Origin: Coccinella septempunctata
Taxonomy: Eukaryota; Arthropoda; Insecta; Coleoptera; Coccinellidae
DNA: 64,000 nucleotides
Assembly (NCBI RefSeq): GCF_907165205.1
Contig: NC_058189.1
Location: 53,160,270 to 53,224,269, forward strand
Direction of reading: 5' to 3'
The first letter of the stretch is position 1; every line of letters begins with the position of its first letter. The notes under the pieces were generated by a model that worked only from the letters and a program-made list of their open reading frames with translations, was not told the origin of the DNA and searched no databases. Made by a program: the position numbers and the translations under genes. Below, one piece after another: positions 21,110 to 32,061 of this stretch.

Positions 21110-21597
21110 AATTATTGATAAAATATTTTTCTACAAGCGTGCGCGTTCAACCTTTTTCCCGCACGCATTCCAAGTTGCAAAGAGTCACTTTCCCAGAGGG
21201 TGCGGGAAAAACGCCTGCTATTTCTTTCCCGCACGCATTTGCGTGCGGCAATGGATTAGCAGGGGTTTTTCCCGCACGCAAATATTATAGAGTAAATTAA
21301 ATTCTATCATGTTTCTATGCATAGAACGTCAACGATGAGAAACCCATGGTAACGACATGCAGAATTACGTCTGTCATTATATAGGAATTAATCGAATGAG
21401 ATATGATATTTTTCGTGAAATGAATATATTTATATATTTCGAGCGCTTGTAGAAAAAATATTGTTCCTAACTCTTGCGGAAAGTGTCTTGCCCGCACTCA
21501 ACTGCTTACCCGAACTCTGCTTCGCATCGTTCGGGCAACGGCAGTTTCGTGCGGGCAAGTATCACTTTCCGCACTTGATAGGAAAATAACTATTATT
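21110..21597. repeat. GC-rich hairpin repeat block (CCCGCACGC type)
   Basis: Two segments (21121-21290 and 21430-21597) stand out from the AT-rich surroundings by repeated CCCGCACGC and GCGTGCGG. The second has a central hairpin, CCCGAAC..GTTCGGG around CTGCTTCGCATC, outer CTTTCCGCA arms and AAAATAACTATT at its right end. The layout matches the repeats at 23113-23270 and 30153-30300. Confidence 0.55.
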
Positions 21598-21624
21598 GCT
21601 TGATTGGATATGACAAATTATTAG

Positions 21625-21831
21625 ATCCTTTCGTTTGCATAAAAAGAGCAGCACTTTTCTACACTCGATTTTAGTATTCGTTTGCGAATTGAATTTACAC
21701 CAGTGTAGAGGAGGTGTATTTTATCCACATCTCCTTTTGACTAGGTGTAGATAAACTACACCTCCTCTACACTGGTGTAAATCAAATCGAGTGTAGAAAA
21801 GTGCTACACTTTTTATGCAAACGAAAGGACC
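21625..21831. repeat. Foldback MITE (about 205 bp)
   Basis: The left arm TCCTTTCGTTTGCATAAAAA, then CTACACTCGATTT and TTTACACCAGTGTAGAGGAG, is matched inversely by the right arm ending at AAACGAAAGGACC. The loop is about 30 bp near 21720-21750. The left arm has a 20-bp insertion around 21675-21690. There is no coding potential. Confidence 0.8.
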
Positions 21832-21996
21832 TACTGTATGGGACATGACAATGTGAAAGTATTTGGAAAAATTGCCCGAAGAATTACCTATACGAATACA
21901 ATTCACTTTTGAACACCAACTTTAGGTAAGTTTCATATGTCTGGATTCAAATCAGGTGGACACCTGTTGGGAATTATAACCTTTTTCTGGAATTGT

Positions 21997-22150
21997 TAGG
22001 GTTTTCACTCCCAATCTCTGGAACAAAATCAATTAAAAAATTGAAATAACCGATCTGCTTCCGCTTAAATTCTTGCACTAATTTGTCAGGAGCAAATCGG
22101 TTTTTTCAATTTTTTAATTGATTTTGTTCCAGAGATTAGGAGTAAAAACA
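21997..22150. repeat. Foldback MITE, family 2, copy 1
   Basis: Arms share TCTGGAACAAAATCAATTAA and AAAAATTGAAA in inverted orientation, around a short loop at about 22053-22087. A second member is at 62720-62835, where one arm is partly lost. Confidence 0.75.
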
Positions 22151-22289
22151 TTAAAGAATTTCAGAAAATGCAGAATCCTGCCAGATTGAATTTCCATCAA
22201 TAATAACCTTTCAGATGAATGTTTAGATTTTTATGATTATTTTCACTGTTTGAGCAAATTCATAAAAACTTTGTTCAAATGCTTCCTAT

Positions 22290-22490
22290 AAATCGTTTCC
22301 TACAGTGTGCTCACCTCAGATTGATAAAACATTATTTTTTCTACAAACGTCAAAAAATGACAAGGTTCGCGCATTGACAACAATATGCGAAGTGACCTTT
22401 TTTTTCATTTTCCTTCGTTACCATGACACCGTGCGCGAAGTAGTGTGCGAAATACTTACTTCGCACACTGCATGTAAACTATATGGGATT
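22290..22490. repeat. Hairpin-type repeat with TTCGCGCA / TGCGAAGT motifs
   Basis: Contains TTCTACAAACGTC, GTTCGCGCATTG and AAGTAGTGTGCGAAATACTT. It resembles the unit at 23113 in part and in reverse. Boundaries are uncertain. Confidence 0.4.
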
Positions 22491-22618
22491 TTTAGATCAT
22501 AAACTTTATGTTCCTCAATCAAGCAAAAATCCAAGAAATCATTCATTTATTAAGGTATAACAATAATTAAGGCTTTCAAATTGTGAGAATATTTAACACT
22601 ACCTAATTTTATTTATTA

Positions 22619-22883
22619 CTAGCTGACCCGGCAAACGTTGTTTTGCCATATAAATAATTTCCTAGTAATTTCTAGTAAAAAAATAGAAATTAAAAATTTT
22701 GTCTAAACAATAAAATAAAAATTTAGGGGTGGACTACCCCTAACATTTAGGGGGATGAAAAATAGATGTTGGCCGATTCTCATAGATACCGGATAAGCAC
22801 AAAAAATTTCATCAAAATCGGTCAAGGCGTTTCGGAGGAGTATGGCAACGAAAACTGTGACACGAGAATTTTATATATTAGAT
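22619..22883. repeat. Dispersed insect repeat (AGCTGACCCGGCAAACG type)
   Basis: Starts at ACTAGCTGACCCGGCAAACG and ends CGAGAATTTTATATATTAGA, with an internal CGGTCAAGGCGTTTCGGAGG. I recognise this as a common insect repeat resembling the 3' region of a non-LTR element, possibly of the RTE group, but the class is not certain. No protein is encoded. Confidence 0.55.
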
Positions 22884-23112
22884 TCACAATGTTAACATTA
22901 ATGGTGCAGCCACTGTGCGAACCAATAATAAGGTATTCCTAAACCAGATAAGTCAGATTCAGCTCGTGATATCGTAGATTTGGGAGTTGGATAAGACTAT
23001 CCATTTTTGATTTGCAAGTAACTGCCGTAGAGGTGACAGCACTTGATCCTGAAATTTCAATACTCTTTTTCATATTAAGCTAAACATGTTTCTTATTTTA
23101 GAATAATATTTT

Positions 23113-23270
23113 TGACGTTTGTAGAAAAAATTTTGTTTACATCTCATGCGCGAAATACTTTGGTGATCTCGACTATTTTTTTTAACTCGGCTGCGCCTCG
23201 TTAAAAAAAATCAGTTCTTGATCACCAAAGTAGCATTTCGCGCACTAGATACAAAAATAACTATTTATTG
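23113..23270. repeat. Hairpin repeat with CTCGGCTGCGCCTCG centre
   Basis: Nested inverted repeats: outer TGCGCGAAAT..ATTTCGCGCA, then CTTTGGTGATC..GATCACCAAAG, then TTTTTTTTAAC..GTTAAAAAAAA around the GC-rich centre. The right end has AAAAATAACTATTTATTGAT, shared with 21575-21597 and 30280-30300. Confidence 0.65.
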
Positions 23271-24062
23271 ATCTAGGACTATGAATTCAGATTCTTAATC
23301 AATGTTCTGATTTTGACACATCTTAATGAGTCACAAAATTTTCTAAAAACAAAATTGTCCTAAAAATCCTGATATTTATAAACACAAGCCAAAATATATC
23401 TACTAATAATGGTAATCACTCCATAAAAATTCATATTTTGAACTATCCATCATATAATTTAGGGCGATACCAATGTTGAAGATTTGCAGTTCATCCTGCA
23501 AATAACAATTTACACCTTCATTGCTATTGCCTATGGTGGGTACCCTCCATACTATTGGGTAAGCATCCTAGAATGAAACATAATTCGAATGAAATTATTT
23601 TCAATAGAAATTTACAGGAAAAGATCTCTTCATTCATTATCGGCTACAACCGAACAGAAAACATGATCTTTTCTGAAAGCTCCTATGTTAATCTGAATGA
23701 TTCAAAAATGGAAATTATTTTTCCATTATAAGGTTAAGAGTTAATAAAATGAAATAAGTGATGTCAAAGCATCAAGTTGGACAAAATACTACCCTGAAAA
23801 AACGAAGCAATTAAAAAAACCGATTCCTTTTAATTATTCATATTGCATTGTAATATCAACTGATTGTAAAGTAACAGGTTGTATTTTCCGTCATGTCACA
23901 AATTTTCTTGTTTGGCAGGACTTGCACATTTTCATAAAAAGAATATCTTTCTGTTACAAGACTTTCAAATTGTTGCGAATACAAGTACTATTTTCTAGTG
24001 ACCATGTATTCAAGATTCTGCAGTACTCCAGAAAGAAAAGAAAGAAATATAGGTATGATATT

Positions 24063-24555
24063 CAGGGTGAGACTTTGACTCGTACAGATATTTTAACAGT
24101 AGATTCTTGAGTTCAAGAGAAATACTTTTTTCTATACCATTTTACCGATTCGACCCTGATAAAAAGTTATAGCCATTTTAAGTTTTCACAATGAGCTGGT
24201 TCATGCCTGGAAAAACAAAATTACTTTCAGAATAACTATATGTTACACTCATTAAACTCTAAAAGAAGAGAAGAGTTCTTTTAGAGTTCAATGGTTACAC
24301 TACACATCTGTGAATCTTTTGAACAGAGTTGCATTCAGCCAGAGTACCCAACTTTCCGAATTTCACAGATACTTTTTAATTTTTCAAAATAAAATTACTC
24401 GAAAACGGCGCATTACAGGTGAAAATATGAGGAAACTTTTATTTTACAAAACGTTCAAATATTCATTAGCGTGCAACTTAGTTTCAAGAGTTGGGTTCTT
24501 TAAATTCTTCGTATTTTTATACTACGACGTAATGGTCATAATGGGAAAACTGGAA
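24063..24555. repeat. CAGGGTG-family TIR element, copy 2 (right end lost)
   Basis: Starts CAGGGTGAGACTTTGACTCG and follows the copy at 31052-31733 (read in reverse) as far as GTAATGGTCATAATGGGAAAA, then stops. It is interrupted by a 44-bp palindrome at 24250-24293. Confidence 0.75.
24242..24301. mobile_element. 44-bp palindromic micro-element with perfect 8-bp target duplication
   Basis: GTTACACT occurs at 24242-24249 and 24294-24301. Between them, 24250-24293 folds back on itself (CATTAAACTCTAAAAGAAG to CTTTTAGAGTTCAATG). The ends match those of the 77-bp palindrome at 5609-5685, inserted at a different point in another copy of the same host repeat. Confidence 0.75.
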
Positions 24556-25198
24556 GCGAATAAATGCATAAGACATATAAAATAGCAGAAAGAACAACAG
24601 CAGGCTATACAAAACTTTGATTTCCCGATCAACAGTTTAGAGTCACTCGATCAGAACTAAATCACTGATACGTTTTTATTCTCGAATATATTATATTAAA
24701 AAAGTTTCAGTTGAGAATCATCAAATAATAATAATAAATGGATGTCTATAGTCCATAATTTGATACAGAAACGATATTCGAATCAAGCTTCAGGAAATCC
24801 ATTGCTTCAAAGAAACCAGCTCCAACAATATTTGAGAAGTATTTTACTGTCTGGTGCCAAAATTGAATGATTTTAAGAGAATAAAGTTTAAAGTCAAGTT
24901 GTCACAATTTAACGAAGGTCACCCTGTTCATGAGAATACGTATTCACATCTTGGGACACAATTACCTTCATTTTTATAGGAATATTCAAGGAGACTAAAG
25001 TACCTAGTTTCGTTATGATGGTCCAAAAATGACTGAACACCTTGTTAGAATCATGAGGACGAATGCATTTCCAAGTCATAAAGAAGCCGAATTGTGAATA
25101 CAAATTAGATGCCCCCATTGATATAGCCAGATATATTTCACGTAATAGTACCATTTACTATGTATTACTACATCTATTTCATTTGTCAAACATTTAGG
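24556..25198. other. Upstream region of the 25266 gene
   Basis: AT-rich sequence. An antisense open stretch (24909-25154) lacks any protein signature. No transposon boundary seen. Confidence 0.35.
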
Positions 25199-25234
25199 TA
25201 TAAAAGGAAGGAAAAAAAGTTGTCTTCATCAGTT
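25199..25234 (+). promoter_or_regulatory. Core promoter of the 25266 gene (TATA + TCAGT)
   Basis: TATAAAAG at 25199-25206 and TCAGT at 25229-25233, with A 32 nt from the TATA start: textbook arthropod core-promoter spacing. The predicted 5' UTR is 35 nt. Confidence 0.8.
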
Positions 25235-25265
25235 CTCACTGTAGATCAACAAAGCATCATTCAAA

Positions 25266-28200
25266 ATGTTCAAATACGTAAGTAGATATTCCTCTAATTT
25301 TCTTTGGAAAATTGATAGTTGATCTCCTGTTCTTCAGGTTTCTGCTTAGGATTTAAGAGAAGCAATAAGCTATTCTAAAGACTTAGAGTGTTCTGAGTAT
25401 TTCGGTTTTAAAGGGCAAAAATAATTTCCTCAAATTCATATTAATTTAAGGGTTAGAGAGCTCCTATTTATTGATAGGTGCGATAAAGACTATGTTATAC
25501 ATTGGATAAATGCATTATTTTCATTAAAATTCATAGTATTGCTTTGCTTTTTATTTATCAATCAATTTCAAGAAATTGAGTTAAATTGAGTTAATGATTG
25601 TTCGATTCCATTCGTTTTCCATAAAAAATAAAATATGAGTACTTAGTTCACAAGAAATCAACTTATATAAGCCTCAACTGTGTTAATTTCATGGCGGGTA
25701 AAGAAAATTCAATTTCCAATAATTATTGCGTATGATGAACTAATTCTATCTACTGCGATAAGGCATAATTAAGAAAAAAATTTTCAGTTTTTTATTCCCA
25801 CATATAGTAGGCTTTTCCAAAAACTGATTTCACAAATGGAATTCAAGATTGAGAAAAATTGCACTGAGCTTTGATATTTGGTCGAAGAGAAATCAGCTAG
25901 AAGTTTGGATGGGAAGTATATTTGAAAAAAATTGACTAGAAATAATATGTTCTTACTAAAGACCTTTCAGTTACACTATCTGCTATATGCTACATATCAT
26001 AGTACAGGATGGGCAAAATTCGTTGTCTACTGAAGGGATCTCGAGAACTATAGCAGCTAGAAGAAAACGGACGGCACATTCTCGAGCTCTTTTTTCTTGA
26101 CTAATCCAAAACTGAAAACAGATCCAGCCTAAGGTTCATAGATTTTGAGTTATGAACGAAAATTGAGAAATTGTCATTTTTAATGAAGCTGAATAACTCG
26201 CTTATTTGAACTCGTACTCGAAATCTGTTGTTACATTCTACAGGCACTTTTTTATGAGGAATTCGAATATGATATCAATAAATTTTTTGATCCAGTCATT
26301 TTCGAGATACGACAGGGATTTCTGATTTTTCAAATGTAAACTATAGTTGAAAGAACTTTCAACTTGCTGCAATTTTTTTGTTGATTTCAAAAATGTATCA
26401 TATGTCGCTATTCACATGAATATAACGTAAGAAAAAAATTCAATACTTTTTCCTGCTTTTCGATTCACTGAATTTTCAGTAGGCTGGCGTTACCATAGCG
26501 ACCGTTGAAAATGCATTATTGTTCGTGAACTCCACATAATCCAATGTGAACTCAACCCTTCTGCGATAGGAATCACCGACTGACGAATAATTATTTTTTT
26601 TATATGTATATCGATATCGAGAGCGATATCCTTTTAAAGGGAGTAAAAGACTTTCGTCTGATTATTAGAAGAAAATTTATTCAATTATCGTTTTTCTATT
26701 TATGAAAGAAACTCAAAGAGTCAGTAATATAAATAAAATGCGATAGCCATCTATAATTATAATTTTTACAAAAGTAAGATGATGGAAAATAGGCACTTCT
26801 GTCAACGGTAGTGTTCGAATTGTGAACCATCGTAAGAAAAGCATGCCAAACATCGCGAGAACAAACGATGGCAAATTAATCATCCAAATATGTATTCAGC
26901 AATCTCTGATTTCAATCATAGAGGCTCAGGTTCACAAAATATAATGCATATTCAACGGTTGCTATGGTAAGCTAGCCTACTTATAATTCAACAGAGAATC
27001 GAAAAGCAGGAAAAAGTATTGAACTTTTTTTCTCGTGTAACATTTATGTTAATAGCGACATATGATACATTTTTGAAATCAGCAAAAAAATTGCAGCAAG
27101 ATGAGAGAACTTTCAACTATAGTTAACATTTGAAAAATCAGAAATCTCTTTCGTATCTCGAAGATGACTGGATCGAATTTTTTTTTTTTATATCATATTC
27201 GAATTCCTCATAAAAAAGTGCCTGTAGAATGTAACAACGGATTTCGAATACGAGTTCAGATAAGCGAGTTATTCAGCTTCATTGAAAATAACAATTTCTC
27301 AATTTTCGTTCATAACTCAAAATCAATGACCGTTAGGCTGGATCTGTTTTCAGTTTTGGATTAGTCAAGAAAAAAGAGCTCGAGAATGTCCGTCCGTTTT
27401 CTTCTAGCTGCTATAGTTCTCGAGATCCCTTCAGTAGACAACGAATTTTGCCCATCCTGTACTATGATATGTAGCATATAGCAGACAGTGTAACTGAAAG
27501 GTCTTTAGTAAGAAATAGTAAGGAAAAAAGAGCTCGAGAATGTGTCATCCGTTTTCTTCTAGCGGCTATAGTTCTCGAGATCCCTTCAGTAGACAACGAA
27601 TTTTGCACACCCTGTATAGTGCTTTATTTCCCCAACATGAATGTGCTAGAATGATAGCGAAACATGTTGTAGTATTAACAGAGCCGGAACTAGGATTCTG
27701 GCGCCTGTGGCGAATTTTCATAATGCGCGCCTAAGAAATTCTCTTTCCTATGTTGATTTGTATTTATCTTTCATAATCGAATACCCAGCTTTTTTGCTCG
27801 AAAAAATCTTTCCTATTTTAAAGAAATTTATACAAATAAAATCAAAATAAAAGGGATACGAAATAACAATAACATGCATTCAAAATGAACTATAATTTGA
27901 CTTTTCTTGCTTTGGTTTCTGCAAGAATATCAATGATGTCGTGATTCTTTTTCTTTTCTATTGATGGGACTGCTATGCTAAATAAGTCAGCTTTTCCTGT
28001 CCAGTTGAAGACCCCAAATAGGTTTTCACTAATTTCAATTTGTTGAAAGAACGTTAATATGTAGCTGTGGCAGCTGTAGTTACTGATAAAGTCAAGAATA
28101 TTTTGAGTGGACACAAATTTGTATGGATCTGAATCGGGACTATACTTTAATGCTTTCTTGTTTAATGCGCCAAGTAGAAAGCCTTGCAAACATATTCCTT

Positions 28201-29264
28201 CGAGAAAGCTGTCTTCAGAAACTTCTGGCAAAACACTAAATCTTTCTTCGAGTTGCACTGAAATATAGTTTAATACTTGAATGAGGTCCTTTTTCAGCTT
28301 TTTCTTCTAGTCAAAATTAAAATGTTTCATCATCAGCTTCTCCTCCAGGCTATTTTATTTTTCTTCTATTTTCCTCTTCTGTAACCTCTATCTGTGATAA
28401 TTTACCAGCTCTCCAGTTCTTCAGGAGCTATTGTTGTCTATGTTCTGAAGGAAATACCCCCAATCGGCTAAGGTTTTGCGCCCCAATCGGTCTCCGATAG
28501 TTTTTTTGTAAGTAGATCTCGACATGGCCTTTGTTATCGCGTTGGTTGTTATGCGACGCCACAGCCGTCAATAGAGATGTTCTTTAAAAGGCTGTGGCGA
28601 CGCATTCTGTTTTCAGACTGATGGTGTGGACTATATCTTAATAATTTATTATTATTAAGTATTTGATTATTATTCTCCAGTCCATGCCGTGGACTACGGA
28701 CGTTGTTTACAATCCCACCTGTATAGTGTTCGTTTACGTTCACATTAATTTAATTCACACACATATGTATAATGTGTTTGGCATATTTTCAAAATATTAT
28801 GTTTTGTGTTAAATATTAAATGAAAAATATTCAATTGGAGAGAATACTGTTTTTTTATTATTTTTATTTTGCGCCCCCAGATCGCTAGCGCCCGTGGCGA
28901 CCGCCTCTCTCGCCACGCCCTCGCTCCGGCTCTGAGTATTAATCGAATCATTCAATTCTGTCAATTCAAGTCCATTGAACAAAATAATTATCGATAAAAT
29001 ATTTTTTTTCAGTTTGCCTTGTTCTTTTTCATTGGATGTGCCCTGGCCCTCCCAAAACCAGAAGCCAAGCCTGTTCCTGAAGCTAAAGCTGATGCCAAAC
29101 CCGGTGTTTTAGCACCAGTAGTAGCACCTGCTGTTGCTTATACTGCCGCATACTCAGCACCAGTTGCTTACAGCGCTTATTATCCATACGTTTCACCATA
29201 TGCTGCTGCCTACACAGCTTATTCTCCATATGCTGCTTATTCGGCACCATTGGTAGTAGTTTAA
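25266..29264 (+). CDS. Cuticle-type Ala/Pro/Tyr-rich secreted protein (87 aa)
   Basis: Exon 1 (25266..25277, MFKY) and exon 2 (29013..29264) are split by a 3,735-bp intron, by far the longest in the family. Splice sites are TAC|GTAAGT and TTTTTTTTCAG|TTT. The signal peptide is MFKYFALFFFIGCALA. The mature part starts LPKPEAKPVPEAKADAKPG, then APVVAPAVAYTAAY and a YSAYYPYVSPYAAAYTAYSP tail ending APLVVV. It is nearly identical to the genes at 36240, 42650 and 45701, so these are recent paralogs. The intron is long because it took in a foldback repeat (25950-27514), a partial duplicate of that repeat's end and a hAT element (27679-28934). The promoter and splice signals look intact, so it is probably still expressed. 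AATAAA is at 29290-29295. Confidence 0.87.
25950..27514. repeat. Long inverted repeat (foldback element) in the intron
   Basis: Arms 25950-26530 and 26931-27514 (about 580 bp each) are inverted copies with few differences. They begin TTCTTACTAAAGACCTTTCA and include CTGAAGGGATCTCGAGAACT. A 400-bp loop (26531-26930) codes nothing recognisable. Transcribed in the intron, it could form a very long hairpin. Confidence 0.85.
27515..27625. repeat. Second copy of the foldback arm end
   Basis: GGAAAAAAGAGCTCGAGAAT through CAACGAATTTTGCACACCCTG repeats the outer arm segment at about 27367-27460 in direct orientation, then stops at TGTATAGTG. It is a partial tandem duplicate or an adjacent solo end. 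Confidence 0.7.
27671..28942 (-). mobile_element. hAT element with perfect 8-bp target duplication
   Basis: AGTATTAA at 27671-27678 and again at 28935-28942 brackets a 1,256-bp element with short TIRs (CAGAGCCGGA at 27679 and TCCGGCTCTG ending 28934). GC-rich subterminal sequence (GCGCC, CGCCC) is typical of the CAGRGCCGG group of hAT elements. An internal hairpin made of GCGACGCCACAGCC and its complement is at about 28553-28608. It sits in the intron of the 25266 gene. Confidence 0.88.
27890..28258 (-). pseudogene. Probable hAT transposase fragment (122 codons)
   Basis: The only long frame in the hAT element, starting MQLEERFSVLPEVSEDSFLE. The frame runs upstream without a start (LKKDLIQVLNYISV), so this is an internal remnant. 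I cannot name a domain with certainty: the length and position fit the C-terminal part of a hAT transposase. The RW/dimerisation motif was not found. Confidence 0.4.
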
Positions 29265-29295
29265 ATCCTGAAATTGTTGTGTATCTGAGAATAAA

Positions 29296-31051
29296 AACCG
29301 TTGCGAAATGTTCATAATTCTTTAGATTTTCTTTTTTCCTGTCCTTTCCGATTTCGTCTTTATTAAGAGGTGAAGATGTCAATATTTACTCATAATTTTT
29401 GGATGTGAAATCTACCATAACTCCTTTTATGTTCGACTGTATCATAAACACTTTATTTATGAATTCGTTTGGAGTCCATAATTGACTACTTTATTGGACA
29501 CCACTTTATTGGACTCAACTGTCACTATCATTCTGTCAAGTAAATATACTAGATGCAAACAACACTTTATTTAAGGAAGAAGAATTGAACTTCGACCTAA
29601 TAACAAAATCATGAATTACTATTCTAAACATTAGTGTGGTAGTGAATATTAAAAACACATTCTTTGTCATTATAAAAATGCATGCCTGAGGAAGTCGAGC
29701 TCGAAGTGGAAGCACAGTTTTCGATCTGCAATACTCTTGATGGCAACACTTATTTTAGTACTTTTTCGATTCATCTATGTAGTCCATAGCGAAGAACTTT
29801 TGTGAGCTTTCAATTCTCTATTGAAGTAAGCCAGAATACTGTTTTCTGTTGATTTTACAATTTTCTTTGTTTTACACCACTTGTTTTAAGCCGCATACAT
29901 ATTTTCATAAGCACTTTTAGATTCTTTGGCGCTTACGGCTGAATTTTCTACGCTTTCTTCTCCAGTAGGTACCATCTATTTTTTGGATTATTATGACGTT
30001 TGTCACAAAATTAGGGAATTAAACAACTGTGTTTACTAAGGTTGCTGAGGTCGTTGGTTACTAAGGTAAGAAAATCAAAAGCACACTTAATGATTTTCAG
30101 TAATGAGCCATTTCAGAAAATAAAATTTCTGCATTGCAGTCCAACATAAAGCTTTGTATGCAACTCGTACATAATTAGTCTTTATGGACTTGCCCAAGTT
30201 ATTGGCCTCGCTCGCTTTGCTCGCTCTGCCATAAACTTTTGGACTCGTCCATAAAGACCTAATTTATGTACTTGTTACATAAATAGCTATTTCGATCAAT
30301 AAAACCTGTGATAATCTGAATAACTTTTTGAGATGTGAGTAGTCGATTCCTATTGATATATCAACTTTTTCAATTCCCATTTTCTTTTGCGCAATTTTCA
30401 ACGCATCTTTCATTCATCGATTTAAATTTCCATCAAACAAGACCTTTTAAAATTGAAAACAATTCTTTATTCGATGCCTACCCTAGGCATCTAACATCGT
30501 TGGGTTCAACGAATACAGAATTCCAGATTCGTAAGTTCACAAGATGCAGTTTCCCAGATAAATGAATAGTAGTTACGAAACAGTGGCGTAGGGTTTCTTG
30601 TTTCAAGTATCCGACACGCGTTCCATCAGACTTATAGCCCATGGGCCCCATGGTTACCAAACTTCGATCACGTTTGCCTCACTTCCTGGACTTCGCATAC
30701 GAGGAACAGAAAACAGCCCTTTGATTATAGGTATGAGAATTACAGGGCATACGTGTTTCGCACTCGTACATGTGTTGTTCTCGAACACATTAATAAAAAG
30801 AGTTGAGGATATCAGTAGATAACCGAAAAAGGGGACTATTAAATCACGTGAAAATGGCACAGAAAAAAGTTTCTTCAGATGGATATACTCCAGATACCCT
30901 TACAGAAAATATGGAGGAATGATAAAGAATATTATGCTGAAAATATACCAGAATTCAAAACTTTTATATCAGGGGAGATTTTTCCAATTCACACAGACAA
31001 AAGCAATTGGAGTGAGTGCATTTAAAATAAAAAATGACGCGAGATAATTTA
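29296..31051. other. Intergenic DNA with one hairpin repeat
   Basis: No gene. Contains the hairpin repeat at 30153-30300. Short open stretches at 30335-30860 overlap on both strands without protein-like features. Confidence 0.35.
30153..30300. repeat. Hairpin repeat with CTCGCTTTGCTCGC centre
   Basis: Inverted pairs AACTCGTACATAATTAGTCT/GACCTAATTTATGTACTTGT and TTATGGACTTG/GACTCGTCCATAA flank the centre. The right end ATAGCTATTTCGATCAATAA is like the ends at 21597 and 23270. Confidence 0.6.
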
Positions 31052-31735
31052 CAGGGTGAGTCTTCGACTCGTACAAATATTTTAACAGTAGATTCCTGAG
31101 GTCAAAAGAAACACTTTTTCCCTTTACCATTTTTTCCGAATCGGCTCGGTTCAAAAGATACAGGCTGTTGAAAAACCATACCAAATGTAATTTTTAGTTC
31201 AATCACAAACGGTTGAAATGAATTTCGGAATAAAGTTTTTCATTTATTTGACGAATCTTATTCATCATATCTTAACACAAGATATCACCCAAGTTTTCCA
31301 GTTTTCTCATTCTGACCATTACGTACCATTGAAATACCAAAAATTCAAAGAACCCAACTCTTGAAACAAAGTTGGACGCTATCTGATGAATATTTGAACG
31401 TTGTGTAAAATAAAAGTATTCTTCATATTTCTCGTTTTCGAGAATTTTGATGTTCAAAAATCAAAAAATATCTGTGAAATTTCAAAAATTTTGGGTACTT
31501 TGACTGAATACAACTCTGTTCAAAAGATCTACAGATGTGTAATGTCACAGATTTAACTAGTTATTCTGAATGTTATTTTGTTTTTCCAGGGGTAGCACAG
31601 TTCATTATGAAAATTTAAAATGGCTATATCTTTTTATCAGGGGCCAATCGGAAAAATAGGCATTGGAAAAAAATGTTTGTTCTGATTTCAATAATCTACT
31701 GTTAATATTTGTACGAGTCAAAAACTCACCCTGTA
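31050..31735. mobile_element. CAGGGTG-family TIR element, copy 3 (complete, 682 bp)
   Basis: Ends CAGGGTGAGT (31052) and ACTCACCCTG (to 31733) are TIRs that match for about 90 bp, with TA on both sides (31050-31051 and 31734-31735). It has no transposase. TA target and CAGG ends suggest a Tc1-mariner-type MITE. This copy lacks the micro-palindromes seen in copies 1 and 2 and so gives their empty sites. Confidence 0.8.
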
Positions 31736-32061
31736 AAAGTAATTTTTCCAATAGAACACACATAGATAGTGTCTAGTGTCCTAAGGAAAATTAACTCTAT
31801 AATAAACGAAAAATTTAGAGTAAAACAAAAACAAGTAAATTTTGCTTGGTCTCTTCTAGAAACGAGAGGTTCATTTTCCCAAATCTGTAATATTCGAATT
31901 TTGAACCTAATTGGTTTTGTATTCATTTGGCCCTCCGTAGACACTAACTTGTAGACCAGGTGTGAGGAGTGACCGTTCAGATCGGAATATCGCCCTTTTT
32001 GATTTTCTCAACAGTTATGACTTGGTCTATCAACAGTTTCAATTCAATATACCCTATATAA

